Virus record (IMG/VR): IMGVR_UViG_3300036715_003906 | Coordinates: 1 to 64,000 of that record | Source: a virus | Reading direction: 5' to 3' (one strand) | Length of the DNA stretch: 64,000 nucleotides | In this document: positions 22,221 to 29,500 of the stretch, piece after piece | Position numbering within the stretch: position 1 is the first letter of the stretch | Layout: each line of letters begins with the position of its first letter | The notes under the pieces: model-generated | Database searches by the model: none | Told to the model about the DNA's origin: nothing | Seen by the model: only the letters and a program-made list of their open reading frames with translations | Translations under genes and position numbers: made by a program

Positions 22221-23396
22221 TCAGAAGGGGTCGTGGACGCAGCGGAAGGGGGCGATGTCCCCCTCGGCCAAGAGGGACTCCTTGGCCGTCAGCATGTCCA
22301 CCGCATACCGGGTGTGCTCGATGGCCGGCTCCGCGTCCGCCGTCCACGCCTTCGACCCCAGCTTCGCGAAGGGGTCGGGCAGGTTGTAGGCGCAGGTGAT
22401 GGCCGGGTACTGCTCGGCCTCGACCGCCCCCACCTCGGCGCGGGTCGGCAGCCGGCCGTTGTTGTTGACGCAGAACTCCGCCGCCTGGCCCCAGGGGACC
22501 GACGCGGTCACCGCGTTCAGCCAGATGAGGCCCGTGACCGTGTCCTTGACCACCGGGAGGTAGCTCACCGCGCCGAGCGGGCCATCGTACTTGTACCCGT
22601 GGGTCGTCGCCACGAACCGCCCCGCCGGCCCCTGGCAGACGCACTCCAGGCTTGCCTGGTCACAGCCGTAGGTGCAAAGCCCCCCGTTTGGATTCCAGGT
22701 CTCCCCGTCGCAGATCTCGGGCTGGAGGCCACCGCACTGGCGAGCCCCCAACTCACACGTCCCGGCCCCCGCCTGCCCCCCGCCACCCTCGCCGGCCGCC
22801 CCTCCCGCCCCAGCCTGGCCCGCGCCGCCCTGGCCCGCCTGGCCCCCAGCTCCCGCCACCGGGGCCCCCGCCTGGCCGGCGTCCGCCTCCCCCCCCTCAC
22901 CGCCCACCGTGCCCGAGCCACCGGCCGCGGGAGCCCCCGCCTGACCAGCTCCCCCCGTGCCCGCCGTGCCCGCCATGCCGGACCCCGAGGCTCCCGCCTG
23001 GCCCGCGATCATCTGCTGGCCGCCCGTGCCGGCCGCACCACCGCCAGCCGTGCCTCCCGCCCCAGCCGGGGTCCCAGCCCCGCCGCTCGTGCCGGCCGCA
23101 CCACCGCCAGCCGTGCCTCCCGCCCCAGCCGGGGCCCCAGCCCCGCCGCTCGTGCCGGCCACCGGGCTCCCACCCTGGCCCGCCTGCCCCGCACCCCCCA
23201 GGCCCGACGAGCTTCCCTGACCCGACGAGCCCGACCCGCCCCCCGTGCCCCCCGGGCCCGCCGTCCCCCCGGGCGACGTTCCCCCGAGGTTGGAGGGCGC
23301 CTCGTCCGGGGCCTCCTCGAACGGCGCTCCCCCGCAACCAACCCCCACAACCATCCCCAGCACCACCCGCAGCGTTCTCGTGTTCATGTGCATCAC
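22221..23396 (-). CDS. Secreted Gly-rich lipoprotein of myxobacterial type
   Basis: A 391-residue protein. Signal peptide RTLRVVLGMVVGVGC ends in a lipobox-like VGC (Cys21). Residues 30-215 are Gly/Ala/Gln low complexity with collagen-like spacing. Then a Cys-rich module (CELGARQCGG ... NPNGGLCTYGCDQASLECVC, about 215-260) typical of Polyangiales cell-surface proteins. The C-terminal 140 residues (TGLIWLNAVTA ... GRLPTRAEVGA ... FRCVHDP) match the DUF1566 type. It probably sits in the outer membrane or on the virion. It is preceded by a class I-like promoter and an AAGG SD, so this gene is not leaderless. Confidence 0.75.
   Translation of the reverse strand: MMHMNTRTLRVVLGMVVGVGCGGAPFEEAPDEAPSNLGGTSPGGTAGPGGTGGGSGSSGQGSSSGLGGAGQAGQGGSPVAGTSGGAGAPAGAGGTAGGGAAGTSGGAGTPAGAGGTAGGGAAGTGGQQMIAGQAGASGSGMAGTAGTGGAGQAGAPAAGGSGTVGGEGGEADAGQAGAPVAGAGGQAGQGGAGQAGAGGAAGEGGGGQAGAGTCELGARQCGGLQPEICDGETWNPNGGLCTYGCDQASLECVCQGPAGRFVATTHGYKYDGPLGAVSYLPVVKDTVTGLIWLNAVTASVPWGQAAEFCVNNNGRLPTRAEVGAVEAEQYPAITCAYNLPDPFAKLGSKAWTADAEPAIEHTRYAVDMLTAKESLLAEGDIAPFRCVHDPF
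23026..23160 (-). repeat. 63-bp tandem repeat (21-residue units)
   Basis: Two full units (23026-23088, 23089-23151) plus nine bases of a third, differing at one base. Each encodes one turn of the Gly/Ala-rich region of the lipoprotein; likely hypervariable. Confidence 0.75.
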
Positions 23397-23411
23397 TCGC
23401 CTTTCTGACGA

Positions 23412-23440
23412 GTGCTACACCCGAGGACCTTCGGAATCAA
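23412..23440 (-). promoter_or_regulatory. Class I-like promoter of the lipoprotein gene
   Basis: Minus strand: TTGATT (23435-23440), 17 bases, TAGCAC (23412-23417). Unlike other copies the ATG is 15-18 bases further on and has an SD. Confidence 0.55.
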
Positions 23441-23458
23441 AAACCGGAGGTCCGTAGG

Positions 23459-24712
23459 TCAGCCGTTTGTCCGTGCGCCCTTCTCGACCAGGATAGCCGG
23501 ACCCCCCGCCACCGTGTCCTCGGTCACCCGGAGCGCCTTGAGGTTCGGGTGAGAGGGAGCCGTGAAGGCGTACTTCGCCAGGCATCCCTCGACGATGCCC
23601 CGGAGCGCCCGGGCCCCCGTCGGGTTCTTCTTGGCCAGGCGAGCGATGGCCCGGAGCGCCTCCGGGTCGAACTGGATGTCGATCCCATCCATGGCCCACA
23701 GGGCCTGCATCTGCCGGTGGATGCTGTTCTTCGGCTCCGTGAGGACACGGACCATGTCCTCCTCGCTCAGCTCGTAGGTCGAGGTCAGGACCGGGATACG
23801 CCCGACGAACTCGGGGATCATCCCGAACTCCAGGATATCGTCCGTCGTGATGGCCGCGTAGACCTCGGTCGGGGTGTGCTTCGCCCTCGACGTCGCCCCG
23901 AAGCCCAGGGACGCGCCCTTGTTGAGCCTCTGGGTCACCTCCTCCTCGATCCCGGCGAAGCTCCCCGCCGCAATGAAGAGGATGTTGGTCGTGTCGATGA
24001 CCTCGGTCGCCGTCCCGGCCCCCACCATCCGCTGACCCATCTCCCGGGGAATGGCCACCTTGCCCCCCTCGATGATCTTGAGCAGCGCCTGCTGGACCGC
24101 CTCGCCGCCGACGTCCTTGAACCCCGACTGGTTCCGGCCGCTCTTGCGGGCAATCTTGTCGATCTCGTCCACGAAGATGATCCCCCACTGGGCCCGCTCG
24201 ACGTCCCCGTCCGCGGCCCGAAGGAGACCCTGGAGCAAGGACTCGACGTCGTCCCCGACGTAGCCCGCCGCCGTGAGCCGGGTGGCGTCCGCGACGTGGA
24301 AGGGGACGTTGAGCATCCGGGCGATGGCCCGGGCGATGTGGGTCTTCCCGGTGCCCGTGGGCCCGAGGAGCAGGATGTTCGACTTGTCGATCTCGATGGG
24401 CCCCCCGGCGAACACGAAGCCCGTCTTGAACGCCTCCCGCCGCTTGTAGTGGTTGTAGACCGCGACGGCCATGTCGGTCTTCGCCCGATCCTGGGCGATG
24501 ACGAACTGGTCGAGGAACTCCTTGATCTCCATCGGCTTCTTGAGGGGCTCCTCCTTCTTCGCCTGGGTCTTGACCGCGTCCGCCTGGAGGGCCTTGTGGG
24601 CCGAACCGATGCAACGTTCGCAGATGAAGGGCCCGTCGGTGGTACCGACCAGGGACTTGACCTCGTTTCGGGGCCGACCGCAGAACCCGCACTTCGCCAT
24701 GGAAGTCGTCAT
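23459..24712 (-). CDS. clpX: ClpX-type unfoldase
   Basis: A 417-residue full-length ClpX. Zinc-binding domain C8-C11-C31-C34 (CGFC...CERC); Walker A GPTGTGKT (117-124); pore loop GYVG (150-153); Walker B IIFVDEID (178-185); and the LGF tripeptide at 269-271, the loop that docks ClpX on ClpP. It should unfold tagged substrates and hand them to a host ClpP, or act alone as a remodeller; no clpP is in the window. Start: first ATG; GGTGTAA lies 13 bases upstream with an AGAGGG SD. Confidence 0.93.
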   Translation of the reverse strand: MTTSMAKCGFCGRPRNEVKSLVGTTDGPFICERCIGSAHKALQADAVKTQAKKEEPLKKPMEIKEFLDQFVIAQDRAKTDMAVAVYNHYKRREAFKTGFVFAGGPIEIDKSNILLLGPTGTGKTHIARAIARMLNVPFHVADATRLTAAGYVGDDVESLLQGLLRAADGDVERAQWGIIFVDEIDKIARKSGRNQSGFKDVGGEAVQQALLKIIEGGKVAIPREMGQRMVGAGTATEVIDTTNILFIAAGSFAGIEEEVTQRLNKGASLGFGATSRAKHTPTEVYAAITTDDILEFGMIPEFVGRIPVLTSTYELSEEDMVRVLTEPKNSIHRQMQALWAMDGIDIQFDPEALRAIARLAKKNPTGARALRGIVEGCLAKYAFTAPSHPNLKALRVTEDTVAGGPAILVEKGARTNG

Positions 24713-24724
24713 GTTTCCCTCTCT

Positions 24725-25039
24725 TTACACCGCGAGCGTCTTGCCGTCCGTGCCCCAGAGGCGTCCGTTGTAGGACACCTTCCCCACGATGACGCCGTCC
24801 CGGCGTCTCCGCCGGGACTCGGGGCCCCAGTTGCCGCTGCCCAGCCCGTGGATGTCGAGGAAGCTCCGCACCACGCGGGAGGCTTGCTCGGGGCTGTCCA
24901 CGGCCCGCCAGGTCTCGGGCAGGCCCATGTTGCCGTACTGGCCGAGGTCGGGGTTCGGGTAGACCTTGAAGAACACCTCCCACCCCTTCACGGGGACCGA
25001 GGCGGGGGCGGGGGATTCCGGAGCGATCTTGCGTGCCAT
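24725..25039 (-). CDS. Unknown 104-residue protein
   Basis: Start fixed by a class I promoter ending four bases before the ATG. Product: basic N-terminus (MARKIAPESPAPAS), a strand (GWEVFFKVYP), a helix (SPEQASRVVRSFLDIHG) and the strand pair GVIVGKVSYNGRLWG. Stop codon lies inside GGTGTAA, the motif of the downstream clpX gene. No family recognised. Confidence 0.6.
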   Translation of the reverse strand: MARKIAPESPAPASVPVKGWEVFFKVYPNPDLGQYGNMGLPETWRAVDSPEQASRVVRSFLDIHGLGSGNWGPESRRRRRDGVIVGKVSYNGRLWGTDGKTLAV

Positions 25040-25043
25040 GGGG

Positions 25044-25072
25044 GTACTCCGCAGCACCCCGCCGGGAATCAA
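25044..25072 (-). promoter_or_regulatory. Class I leaderless promoter
   Basis: Minus strand: TTGATT (25067-25072), 17 bases, GAGTAC (25044-25049), CCCC, ATG at 25039. The stop TGA of the nitrilase-like gene is inside TTTGATT. Confidence 0.7.
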
Positions 25073-25815
25073 ACCTCGGCGATCACAAAACAGTCCCGGG
25101 ACCAGACGAGGCCCTGGCAGTGAACCTTGCCCGAGGGCTCGATCACGCACACCCCGCCCTCCCCGAAGTCGTTGCACCCCTCCTTGCCATACCGGTTCGA
25201 GACGATGAGGGCGCTCTTGTTCTCCTCGACGAAGTCCATCCAGGTCGTCGAGGGGAAGCCCCCGTTGCCCCAGTTGGCCGACAGGCACACGATGTCCGCG
25301 TCCCCCGGCCCGTAGAAGCTCCAGTCGTCGTTCTTCTTGTTCCGGGCGTCCCGGCAGATGAGCAGGCCCACCTTGCGGGTCGTCTCCCGGAACTTCGCCC
25401 GCACGACCGGCGGGTTCCCGATCCCCGGCTTCGCCCAGAGGTAGTCGTTGCCCCAGGGGTTGACCTTCCGGTAGGACAGGAAGTAGCCCGTGGGGTCGGC
25501 GTAGATCTGGCTGTTGTGGAGGTCCCCCGTCCCCCGGTCGATCTCGACGAGCCCCCCGAGCAAGTGGATCCCGAACTTCTTGGCCAGGGCCCGGAAGACC
25601 CCGAGGGTGGTCGAGGCGGGCTCGATGCTCTCGGCGTGGGGCCGTGCCTCCTCCTCCCCCATGAAGCTGTAGCCCGTCGCGCACAGCTCGGGCAAGACGA
25701 CCAGCTCGGCCCCGGCCTTGGCCGCACCCGCGACCAGGTGGGCGAGCCGGCGCAGGTTCTCGGCCTTCTGCCCCATCACCGGCGCGAACTGGACCGCGGC
25801 GACCTTGATCTTCAT
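25069..25815 (-). CDS. Carbon-nitrogen hydrolase (nitrilase superfamily)
   Basis: A 248-residue protein with the catalytic Glu43 (LPELCATGY), Lys117 (SYRKVN) and Cys154 (LLICRDAR) of the nitrilase/amidase fold. It also has the expected four-layer strand order (KVAAVQFAP, ELVVLPE, DIVCLSANWG). Such enzymes cleave amides, nitriles or carbamoyl groups, including NAD- and polyamine-pathway amides, so the substrate is unclear. It is uncommon in phages and may modify host metabolism or a defence signal. ATG has GGGGGAGA directly upstream. Confidence 0.85.
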   Translation of the reverse strand: MKIKVAAVQFAPVMGQKAENLRRLAHLVAGAAKAGAELVVLPELCATGYSFMGEEEARPHAESIEPASTTLGVFRALAKKFGIHLLGGLVEIDRGTGDLHNSQIYADPTGYFLSYRKVNPWGNDYLWAKPGIGNPPVVRAKFRETTRKVGLLICRDARNKKNDDWSFYGPGDADIVCLSANWGNGGFPSTTWMDFVEENKSALIVSNRYGKEGCNDFGEGGVCVIEPSGKVHCQGLVWSRDCFVIAEV

Positions 25816-25839
25816 GCTCTCCCCCGGAACAGAGGAAGG

Positions 25840-26280
25840 TTAGGGAGCCGGGAGGACCTTGGTCTCCTCCCACCCCTTGACCCGCGGTCCCTTGAAGAGC
25901 GCCCACTGGCTCTTGCGCTCGTAGGTGAAGAGGATGCTGTTCGGCAGGGGCCGGGAGCCCGTGGCCCAGCGCATCTGGATCTGACCTTCCTCCCGGCAGA
26001 TGACGGCCCGGCCCCCGGCGAGGAGCGCCTGCATCAGCGCCCGGGCCCCCTCCTCGCTCACGTCCGACCGGAACCGGTGGAAGATCCGCCCCTGAATCGG
26101 GATGGAGGTCATCCACTCCAGACGGCGAAACCAGGGCTTGACCCCCTTGCCCGCCTGGCAGGTGGCCACGATCACATCCCCCAAGCTCTCCCCCCGCCGG
26201 GCCTCGACCGCGAAGTGGGTGGTGAGGGGAAGCGTGGGGGGAGGGGGAATCCGGTTGTCAGCGTCGATGGTAGAGGACAT
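25840..26280 (-). CDS. Unknown 146-residue protein
   Basis: ATG at 26280 overlaps the DHFR 3' end by 23 bases. Product: Pro-rich start, HFAVEARRGESLGDVIVATC helix-strand, basic GKGVKPWFRRLEW, C-terminal WALFKGPRVKGW. No catalytic motif. Possibly a DNA- or RNA-binding protein. Confidence 0.5.
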   Translation of the reverse strand: MSSTIDADNRIPPPPTLPLTTHFAVEARRGESLGDVIVATCQAGKGVKPWFRRLEWMTSIPIQGRIFHRFRSDVSEEGARALMQALLAGGRAVICREEGQIQMRWATGSRPLPNSILFTYERKSQWALFKGPRVKGWEETKVLPAP

Positions 26281-26764
26281 GCGTCAGGCGTTCGTCGTTG
26301 GGGTTCACTGCTCGCGACGTCTCCTTCAACCCCACAAGGAGGTCCTCAGCCTCTTTCGGCCAGTAGACGAGGTCCGTCATGCCCGCCGTGTTCACGCGGG
26401 GCACCAGCGTCAGGTCCACGACGTCCACGAGGTCCGTCGCCAGCGCGTCCCGGTAGACGGCCGCGCCCCCCGCGACCCAGACGTTCTCCGCCAGCCCCTG
26501 GGCGATGGTGATGGCGTCGAGGATGTTCCTCGCACAGCCATCCGGCATCACCTTCCAGGGCCCCTGGGCGCTCCCCGTCACCACGATGTGACGGCGACCC
26601 GGGAGAAGCCCCGGCAGGCCCTGGAAGGTCTTGCGACCCATCACGAGGGCCCCGTCCATGGTGACCTTCTTGAACCGGGCGAGGTCCTCCTTGTACCGCC
26701 AGGGCAAGGTCCCTCCGGCACCGATGAGCCCCGCGGGGTCCCGCGCAACGATGAGTCCAATCAT
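26258..26764 (-). CDS. Dihydrofolate reductase
   Basis: A 168-residue DHFR. IGLIVARDPAGLIGAGGTLPW contains the Met20-loop region, LPWRYKEDLARFK the catalytic acidic residue, VMGRKTF and HIVVTGS bind NADPH, and NVWVAGGAAVYRDAL matches the GG-helix. It supplies tetrahydrofolate for the phage thymidylate synthase at 29500-30630. ATG at 26764 is chosen over an upstream GTG because it begins exactly at the first strand. Confidence 0.9.
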   Translation of the reverse strand: MIGLIVARDPAGLIGAGGTLPWRYKEDLARFKKVTMDGALVMGRKTFQGLPGLLPGRRHIVVTGSAQGPWKVMPDGCARNILDAITIAQGLAENVWVAGGAAVYRDALATDLVDVVDLTLVPRVNTAGMTDLVYWPKEAEDLLVGLKETSRAVNPNDERLTHVLYHRR

Positions 26765-26810
26765 GCGCGGGACCTTACCCACCACCCCCACCCCTGTCCA
26801 CCGCGTAACG

Positions 26811-27368
26811 TCAGCCGGCGCGGCTCCTTCGACGGTCCATGGACTCGACCGCCGCCACGCAGACGGCGGCGATCTGGATGACCCGCCGCCGGGGGGACTG
26901 GCGGCCTTCGAGGAGGCTCTCCGCCAGCTTCCCCATCTGGACGCTCAGGATGAAGTGCCAGTCCTTCGGGTCGTGGATGTCGTCGTGGGTCGCGCCCCCC
27001 CACTCGACCGTCTGCCGGTCCATCTCCGCCTTGATCTCGTCGAACACCGTGGGCATCTCGCTCATGGCCGCCGGTACACCAAGACGGACCCTGAGCTGGG
27101 CCAGGTCGGCTTCGGGCTGCCCGAGGTGACTCTCGGCCTCCCTGAGCAGCTCGGCCGCCACCTGGGGCGGCACCGTGTCAAAGGGCCCCTCGTGCCCGGC
27201 CCACGCCCGCAGCCCCTGGGGGCCGCAGTGGAGCGTGTGACGGATCCACTCCTCGTCGATGTCCACCAGGCTCGTGTCGGAGGCGACAGGGTCGAACCCC
27301 TCGTAGCGCTCCTCGATCGCCCCGAGCATCCCCGCGTCTCCCTGCCGTGTCCAGAATCTGTCCCCCAT
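26811..27368 (-). CDS. Phage protein with MazG-like C-terminal helical domain
   Basis: A 185-residue product. The C-terminal part (VFDEIKAEMDRQTVEWGG, then WHFILSVQMGKLAESLL and VIQIAAVCVAAVESM) recalls phage nucleotide-pyrophosphohydrolase-like helices (E...Q...WG...H....W). The N-terminal 90 residues are of unknown type. A second in-frame ATG at about 27065 would give the helical domain alone. ATG at 27368 follows GGTGTAA by nine bases. Confidence 0.6.
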   Translation of the reverse strand: MGDRFWTRQGDAGMLGAIEERYEGFDPVASDTSLVDIDEEWIRHTLHCGPQGLRAWAGHEGPFDTVPPQVAAELLREAESHLGQPEADLAQLRVRLGVPAAMSEMPTVFDEIKAEMDRQTVEWGGATHDDIHDPKDWHFILSVQMGKLAESLLEGRQSPRRRVIQIAAVCVAAVESMDRRRSRAG

Positions 27369-27377
27369 GGCCCAGGG

Positions 27378-28085
27378 TTACACCGCGAGTTGGGCCCGGG
27401 CAAAGGCACGGGCGAAGCCCTCGGGGGTCACCGACCGCACCTCCTTCGTCCGTTCGCTTTTGCCCCCCAGGGCCATCAGCCACGACCCCTGCGCCGTCGT
27501 GCGGACCAGGGGCACGGGGCGCTTCTCGGGCGGCTGGAAGCACCCCCAGAGCACGGTCCGCTTCGTGTAGGCGTTCGCCCGCTTGACGAGCCCGACGTCC
27601 TCCGATGTCATCTGGTCGTGAGGCGTCGCCCCCAGCACGGCGAGCCGGTCCCGCTCCTCCTCCGTCACGTCCGTCCAGCCCCCGAACTCCCAGGGGTCAA
27701 AGGTGAGCTTCTTCTCCCCGATCTCCGGAGCCAGGCGGGGCAGCCTGCCGATCGGGTTCTCGACGGCCCAGAAGTCAGGCTGGAGGAAGTCCACGGTACG
27801 GAGCACCTGGTAGACCAGCTCGACCGCCCGTGCCGTGGTCCCGTCCTGATCCTTCCTTGCCCAGTGCCCGGCCCCGCTCCGGGAGAAGTCCGTGCAAGGG
27901 GGCGCGGCGAGGAGGCCGTCGATCGTCGGGTACTGCTGGAGGAGCCCTTCCAGAAACCATCGGGCCGACAGCTCCCGGACGTCGTCGCCGAGCTTCAAGT
28001 CCATCTGGACGACGTTCCACCCTGCCTGCTCGAAGGGGAGGCACCAGGCCCCCGAGTGGTCGAAGAGGGACAGGACCGTCTTCAT
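27378..28085 (-). CDS. DNA cytosine C5-methyltransferase-like protein
   Basis: A 235-residue protein with LSLFDHSG (5-12, AdoMet motif I), LLAAPPCTDFSRSG (58-71, catalytic Pro-Cys at 63-64) and FWAVENPIG (105-113, ENV/ENP motif VI). The usual C-terminal motif IX-X is short, so it is smaller than typical m5C enzymes (about 330 residues); the target recognition region may be reduced or the family may be a phage subset. Probably protects DNA from restriction together with the Dam gene. Stop codon lies inside GGTGTAA. Confidence 0.8.
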   Translation of the reverse strand: MKTVLSLFDHSGAWCLPFEQAGWNVVQMDLKLGDDVRELSARWFLEGLLQQYPTIDGLLAAPPCTDFSRSGAGHWARKDQDGTTARAVELVYQVLRTVDFLQPDFWAVENPIGRLPRLAPEIGEKKLTFDPWEFGGWTDVTEEERDRLAVLGATPHDQMTSEDVGLVKRANAYTKRTVLWGCFQPPEKRPVPLVRTTAQGSWLMALGGKSERTKEVRSVTPEGFARAFARAQLAV

Positions 28086-28268
28086 GCCACCTCGCGCGGC
28101 CGGTAGGCCCCGCACGAGGGGCAGTCCGCCCCCCCGTAGACGTGGCCCTCGCCGCAGCGGGAGCAGCGCTGGGCAGCGAGCCACTCGGACCTCTCCCTCT
28201 GCGTCCGCCGCTTGTTCTTGTACACGGTCCGCTTGGGCCGCTTGCGCCCCCCCGTTGGCCTTGCGCAT
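28082..28268 (-). pseudogene. Zinc-ribbon protein, frameshift at a G7 run
   Basis: ATG at 28268 reads MRKANGGA, then nonsense. Removing one base of the seven-G run (28247-28253 on the plus strand) gives MRKANGGRKRPKRTVYKNKR, a basic arm, then CSRCGEGHVYGGADCPSCGA, a clean four-Cys zinc ribbon, ending ...REVA with a TGA overlapping the methyltransferase ATG as ATGA. This is almost certainly one 61-codon gene with a homopolymer error or mutation. Confidence 0.55.
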
Positions 28269-28285
28269 GCCCCCCGGCTACACCG

Positions 28286-28477
28286 TCACTCCTCGGGCTG
28301 GGCCCGGACGACCTTGTCCCCGACCAGGTCGAGGAAAAGCACGGGCCGAACCCGGCCGATGTCGCTCCTCATGACGGGGCTTCCGTCCCGGGTCGCCACC
28401 ACGGCGTCGTAGCCCCCTTCGGAGGCCCGCCGCTCCGCCATGGACTCGCTCAGGCCGATCCGCTCGTCCGGGGTCAC
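28286..28477 (-). CDS. Small unknown protein
   Basis: A 63-residue product from a GTG overlapping the upstream stop (GTGA). Acidic/basic helix (DERIGLSESMAERRA), then strand-rich VVATRDG, VLFLDLVGDKVVRAQ. Possibly a small regulator. Confidence 0.5.
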   Translation of the reverse strand: MTPDERIGLSESMAERRASEGGYDAVVATRDGSPVMRSDIGRVRPVLFLDLVGDKVVRAQPEE

Positions 28478-28803
28478 GCGGGCTCCGGGGCGGGGCTGGG
28501 GACCACCACGAAGTGCAGGAGCTTCCCGTCGTCGTCGTACTCCCCCGCGATGCGGTAGCCGGGGGACAGGATGCCGAGGAGCCCGTTGACGACGCCCAGC
28601 GTGCCGAGGAGCGGGCCCCGCGGCCCCTCCATGAGCACCACGGTCGGGTGGTCGAGGAGCGCCGACCCTTCCTCCACCCCCACCCGGTTCTCGACCATCT
28701 TCTCGATCGCCTCGGGCTCCGCCTCCCGGATCTCTTCGAGCAGTCGCCAGGCCGCGTACACGGCCCCCATCTCGGGGGCCGGCGTCACGTAGATGTGTTT
28801 CAT
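28474..28803 (-). CDS. Unknown 109-residue protein
   Basis: MKHIYVTPAPEMGAVYAAWRLLEEI is a helix-rich start; the middle has strands (TVVLMEGPRG) and a hydrophobic GTLGVVNGLLGIL stretch; ending FVVVPSPAPEP. ATG follows GGTGTAG by nine bases. No family recognised. Confidence 0.55.
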   Translation of the reverse strand: MKHIYVTPAPEMGAVYAAWRLLEEIREAEPEAIEKMVENRVGVEEGSALLDHPTVVLMEGPRGPLLGTLGVVNGLLGILSPGYRIAGEYDDDGKLLHFVVVPSPAPEPA

Positions 28804-28812
28804 CCCCCCGCC

Positions 28813-28928
28813 CTACACCGCTTCGATCTCGGCCACATCGTCGATCCGCACCCGGGGCCCCGTAGGAAGGGCCGCCTCCCCCGGAGGCTGGACCGCAAGA
28901 TCGATCCGTCCTCGTCGAGCGGCGGGGG
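28813..28928 (-). other. Gene remnant or frameshifted small gene
   Basis: A minus-strand frame ending RVRIDDVAEIEAV has its stop inside the GGTGTAG that serves the next gene, and its codon style is natural back to DLAVQPPGE. No start codon is found upstream. The other minus frame (GPFHPPPLDEDG) looks natural just upstream, so a frameshift near 28885-28905 would join them into a roughly 50-residue protein. Otherwise I see no gene here. Confidence 0.3.
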
Positions 28929-29192
28929 GTGGAAGGGGCCGAGCGGTCGCCCTTTTGCGACGGAGGCCCCGCTGCGGCCCGGGAGCACCTCCTGGAGCGA
29001 CTCCGCCCCTGGGCCCGGATGCTCGCCCTCCGGTTCGGGGCCCCGGTCTATCTCGTCGGCTCGGCTCTTGAGCTTGTCGACCCCCGGGACGTAGACGTCC
29101 GTGTCCTCGTCCGCGAGGAGGACTTCAAGGCTAGGTACGGCGATCCGGAAGAGTGGCGCCGGGCCCAGGGGTGGCCCGGCCCTCCTCCTTGA
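28929..29192 (+). CDS. Nucleotidyltransferase-like protein, short
   Basis: An 87-residue plus-strand frame in an otherwise minus-strand region. After a helical start (AAAREHLLERLRPWARMLAL) it contains YLVGSALELVDPRDVDVRVL, the G-S...D-x-D pattern of the nucleotidyltransferase fold (antitoxin/CCA-like). Known full proteins of this type are about twice as long; the C-terminal half (PEEWRRAQGWPGPPP) ends abruptly and may be truncated by a frameshift. The GTG start has no SD or promoter box. It overlaps minus-strand frames at its 3' end. Confidence 0.5.
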   Translation: MEGAERSPFCDGGPAAAREHLLERLRPWARMLALRFGAPVYLVGSALELVDPRDVDVRVLVREEDFKARYGDPEEWRRAQGWPGPPP

Positions 29193-29268
29193 CATGATCC
29201 ATGAGCCGCGAGACCAGGCGGAAGGCGGTGACGTGGATGTCTTCGATCGGCTTCGGGGTGAGCGTCAT
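29131..29268 (-). CDS. Small protein, low support
   Basis: A 45-residue minus-strand frame. Its ATG follows GGTGTAG by nine bases, as other genes here do, and it starts MTLTPKPIEDIHVTAFRL, then VSRLMDHVKEEGRA. It overlaps the 3' half of the plus-strand nucleotidyltransferase-like frame. One of the two may be spurious at this end. Confidence 0.4.
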   Translation of the reverse strand: MTLTPKPIEDIHVTAFRLVSRLMDHVKEEGRATPGPGATLPDRRT

Positions 29269-29277
29269 CCCCCAGGG

Positions 29278-29500
29278 CTACACCGCGAAGTCCGCTCCCT
29301 TCGGCGTCTTCCCGGACGTTCTGGAGGACGCCCCCGACGAGGTCCGCGTAGAGCACGGGCCCGAACCAGGCCACGTCGTTGAGCGGCATCCGCCGGCCCT
29401 CCCAGGGCACGATGTGGAGGTAGCCCCCGAGGGCCCGCAGCCGCACCACGGCCTCCTCGACGTGCAGGCCGTTCAGGCCGGCCAGGAACTCGGGGGGCAT
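29278..29500 (-). CDS. Unknown protein, possible frameshift near its end
   Basis: Starts MPPEFLAGLNGLHVEEAVVR with an ATG overlapping the thymidylate synthase stop (TGATG). The core GGYLHIVPW...AWFGPVLYADLVGGVLQNV is natural. The literal frame then continues across the next gene to 29048. Another frame ends KGADFAV with the stop inside GGTGTAG at 29278, like neighbouring genes, so I give that end and infer a one-base shift near 29317. A small metabolic or regulatory protein; function unknown. Confidence 0.45.

Noticed and set aside
22900-23220. Repetitive DNA resembling a CRISPR array
   Set aside because: The 63-bp repeat is a coding tandem repeat inside a lipoprotein gene, with no spacers.
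22652-25123. An 823-codon plus-strand open frame opposite the lipoprotein and clpX genes
   Set aside because: High GC produces long stop-free antisense frames; its product is almost pure Pro/Arg/His and lies opposite clearly recognised genes.
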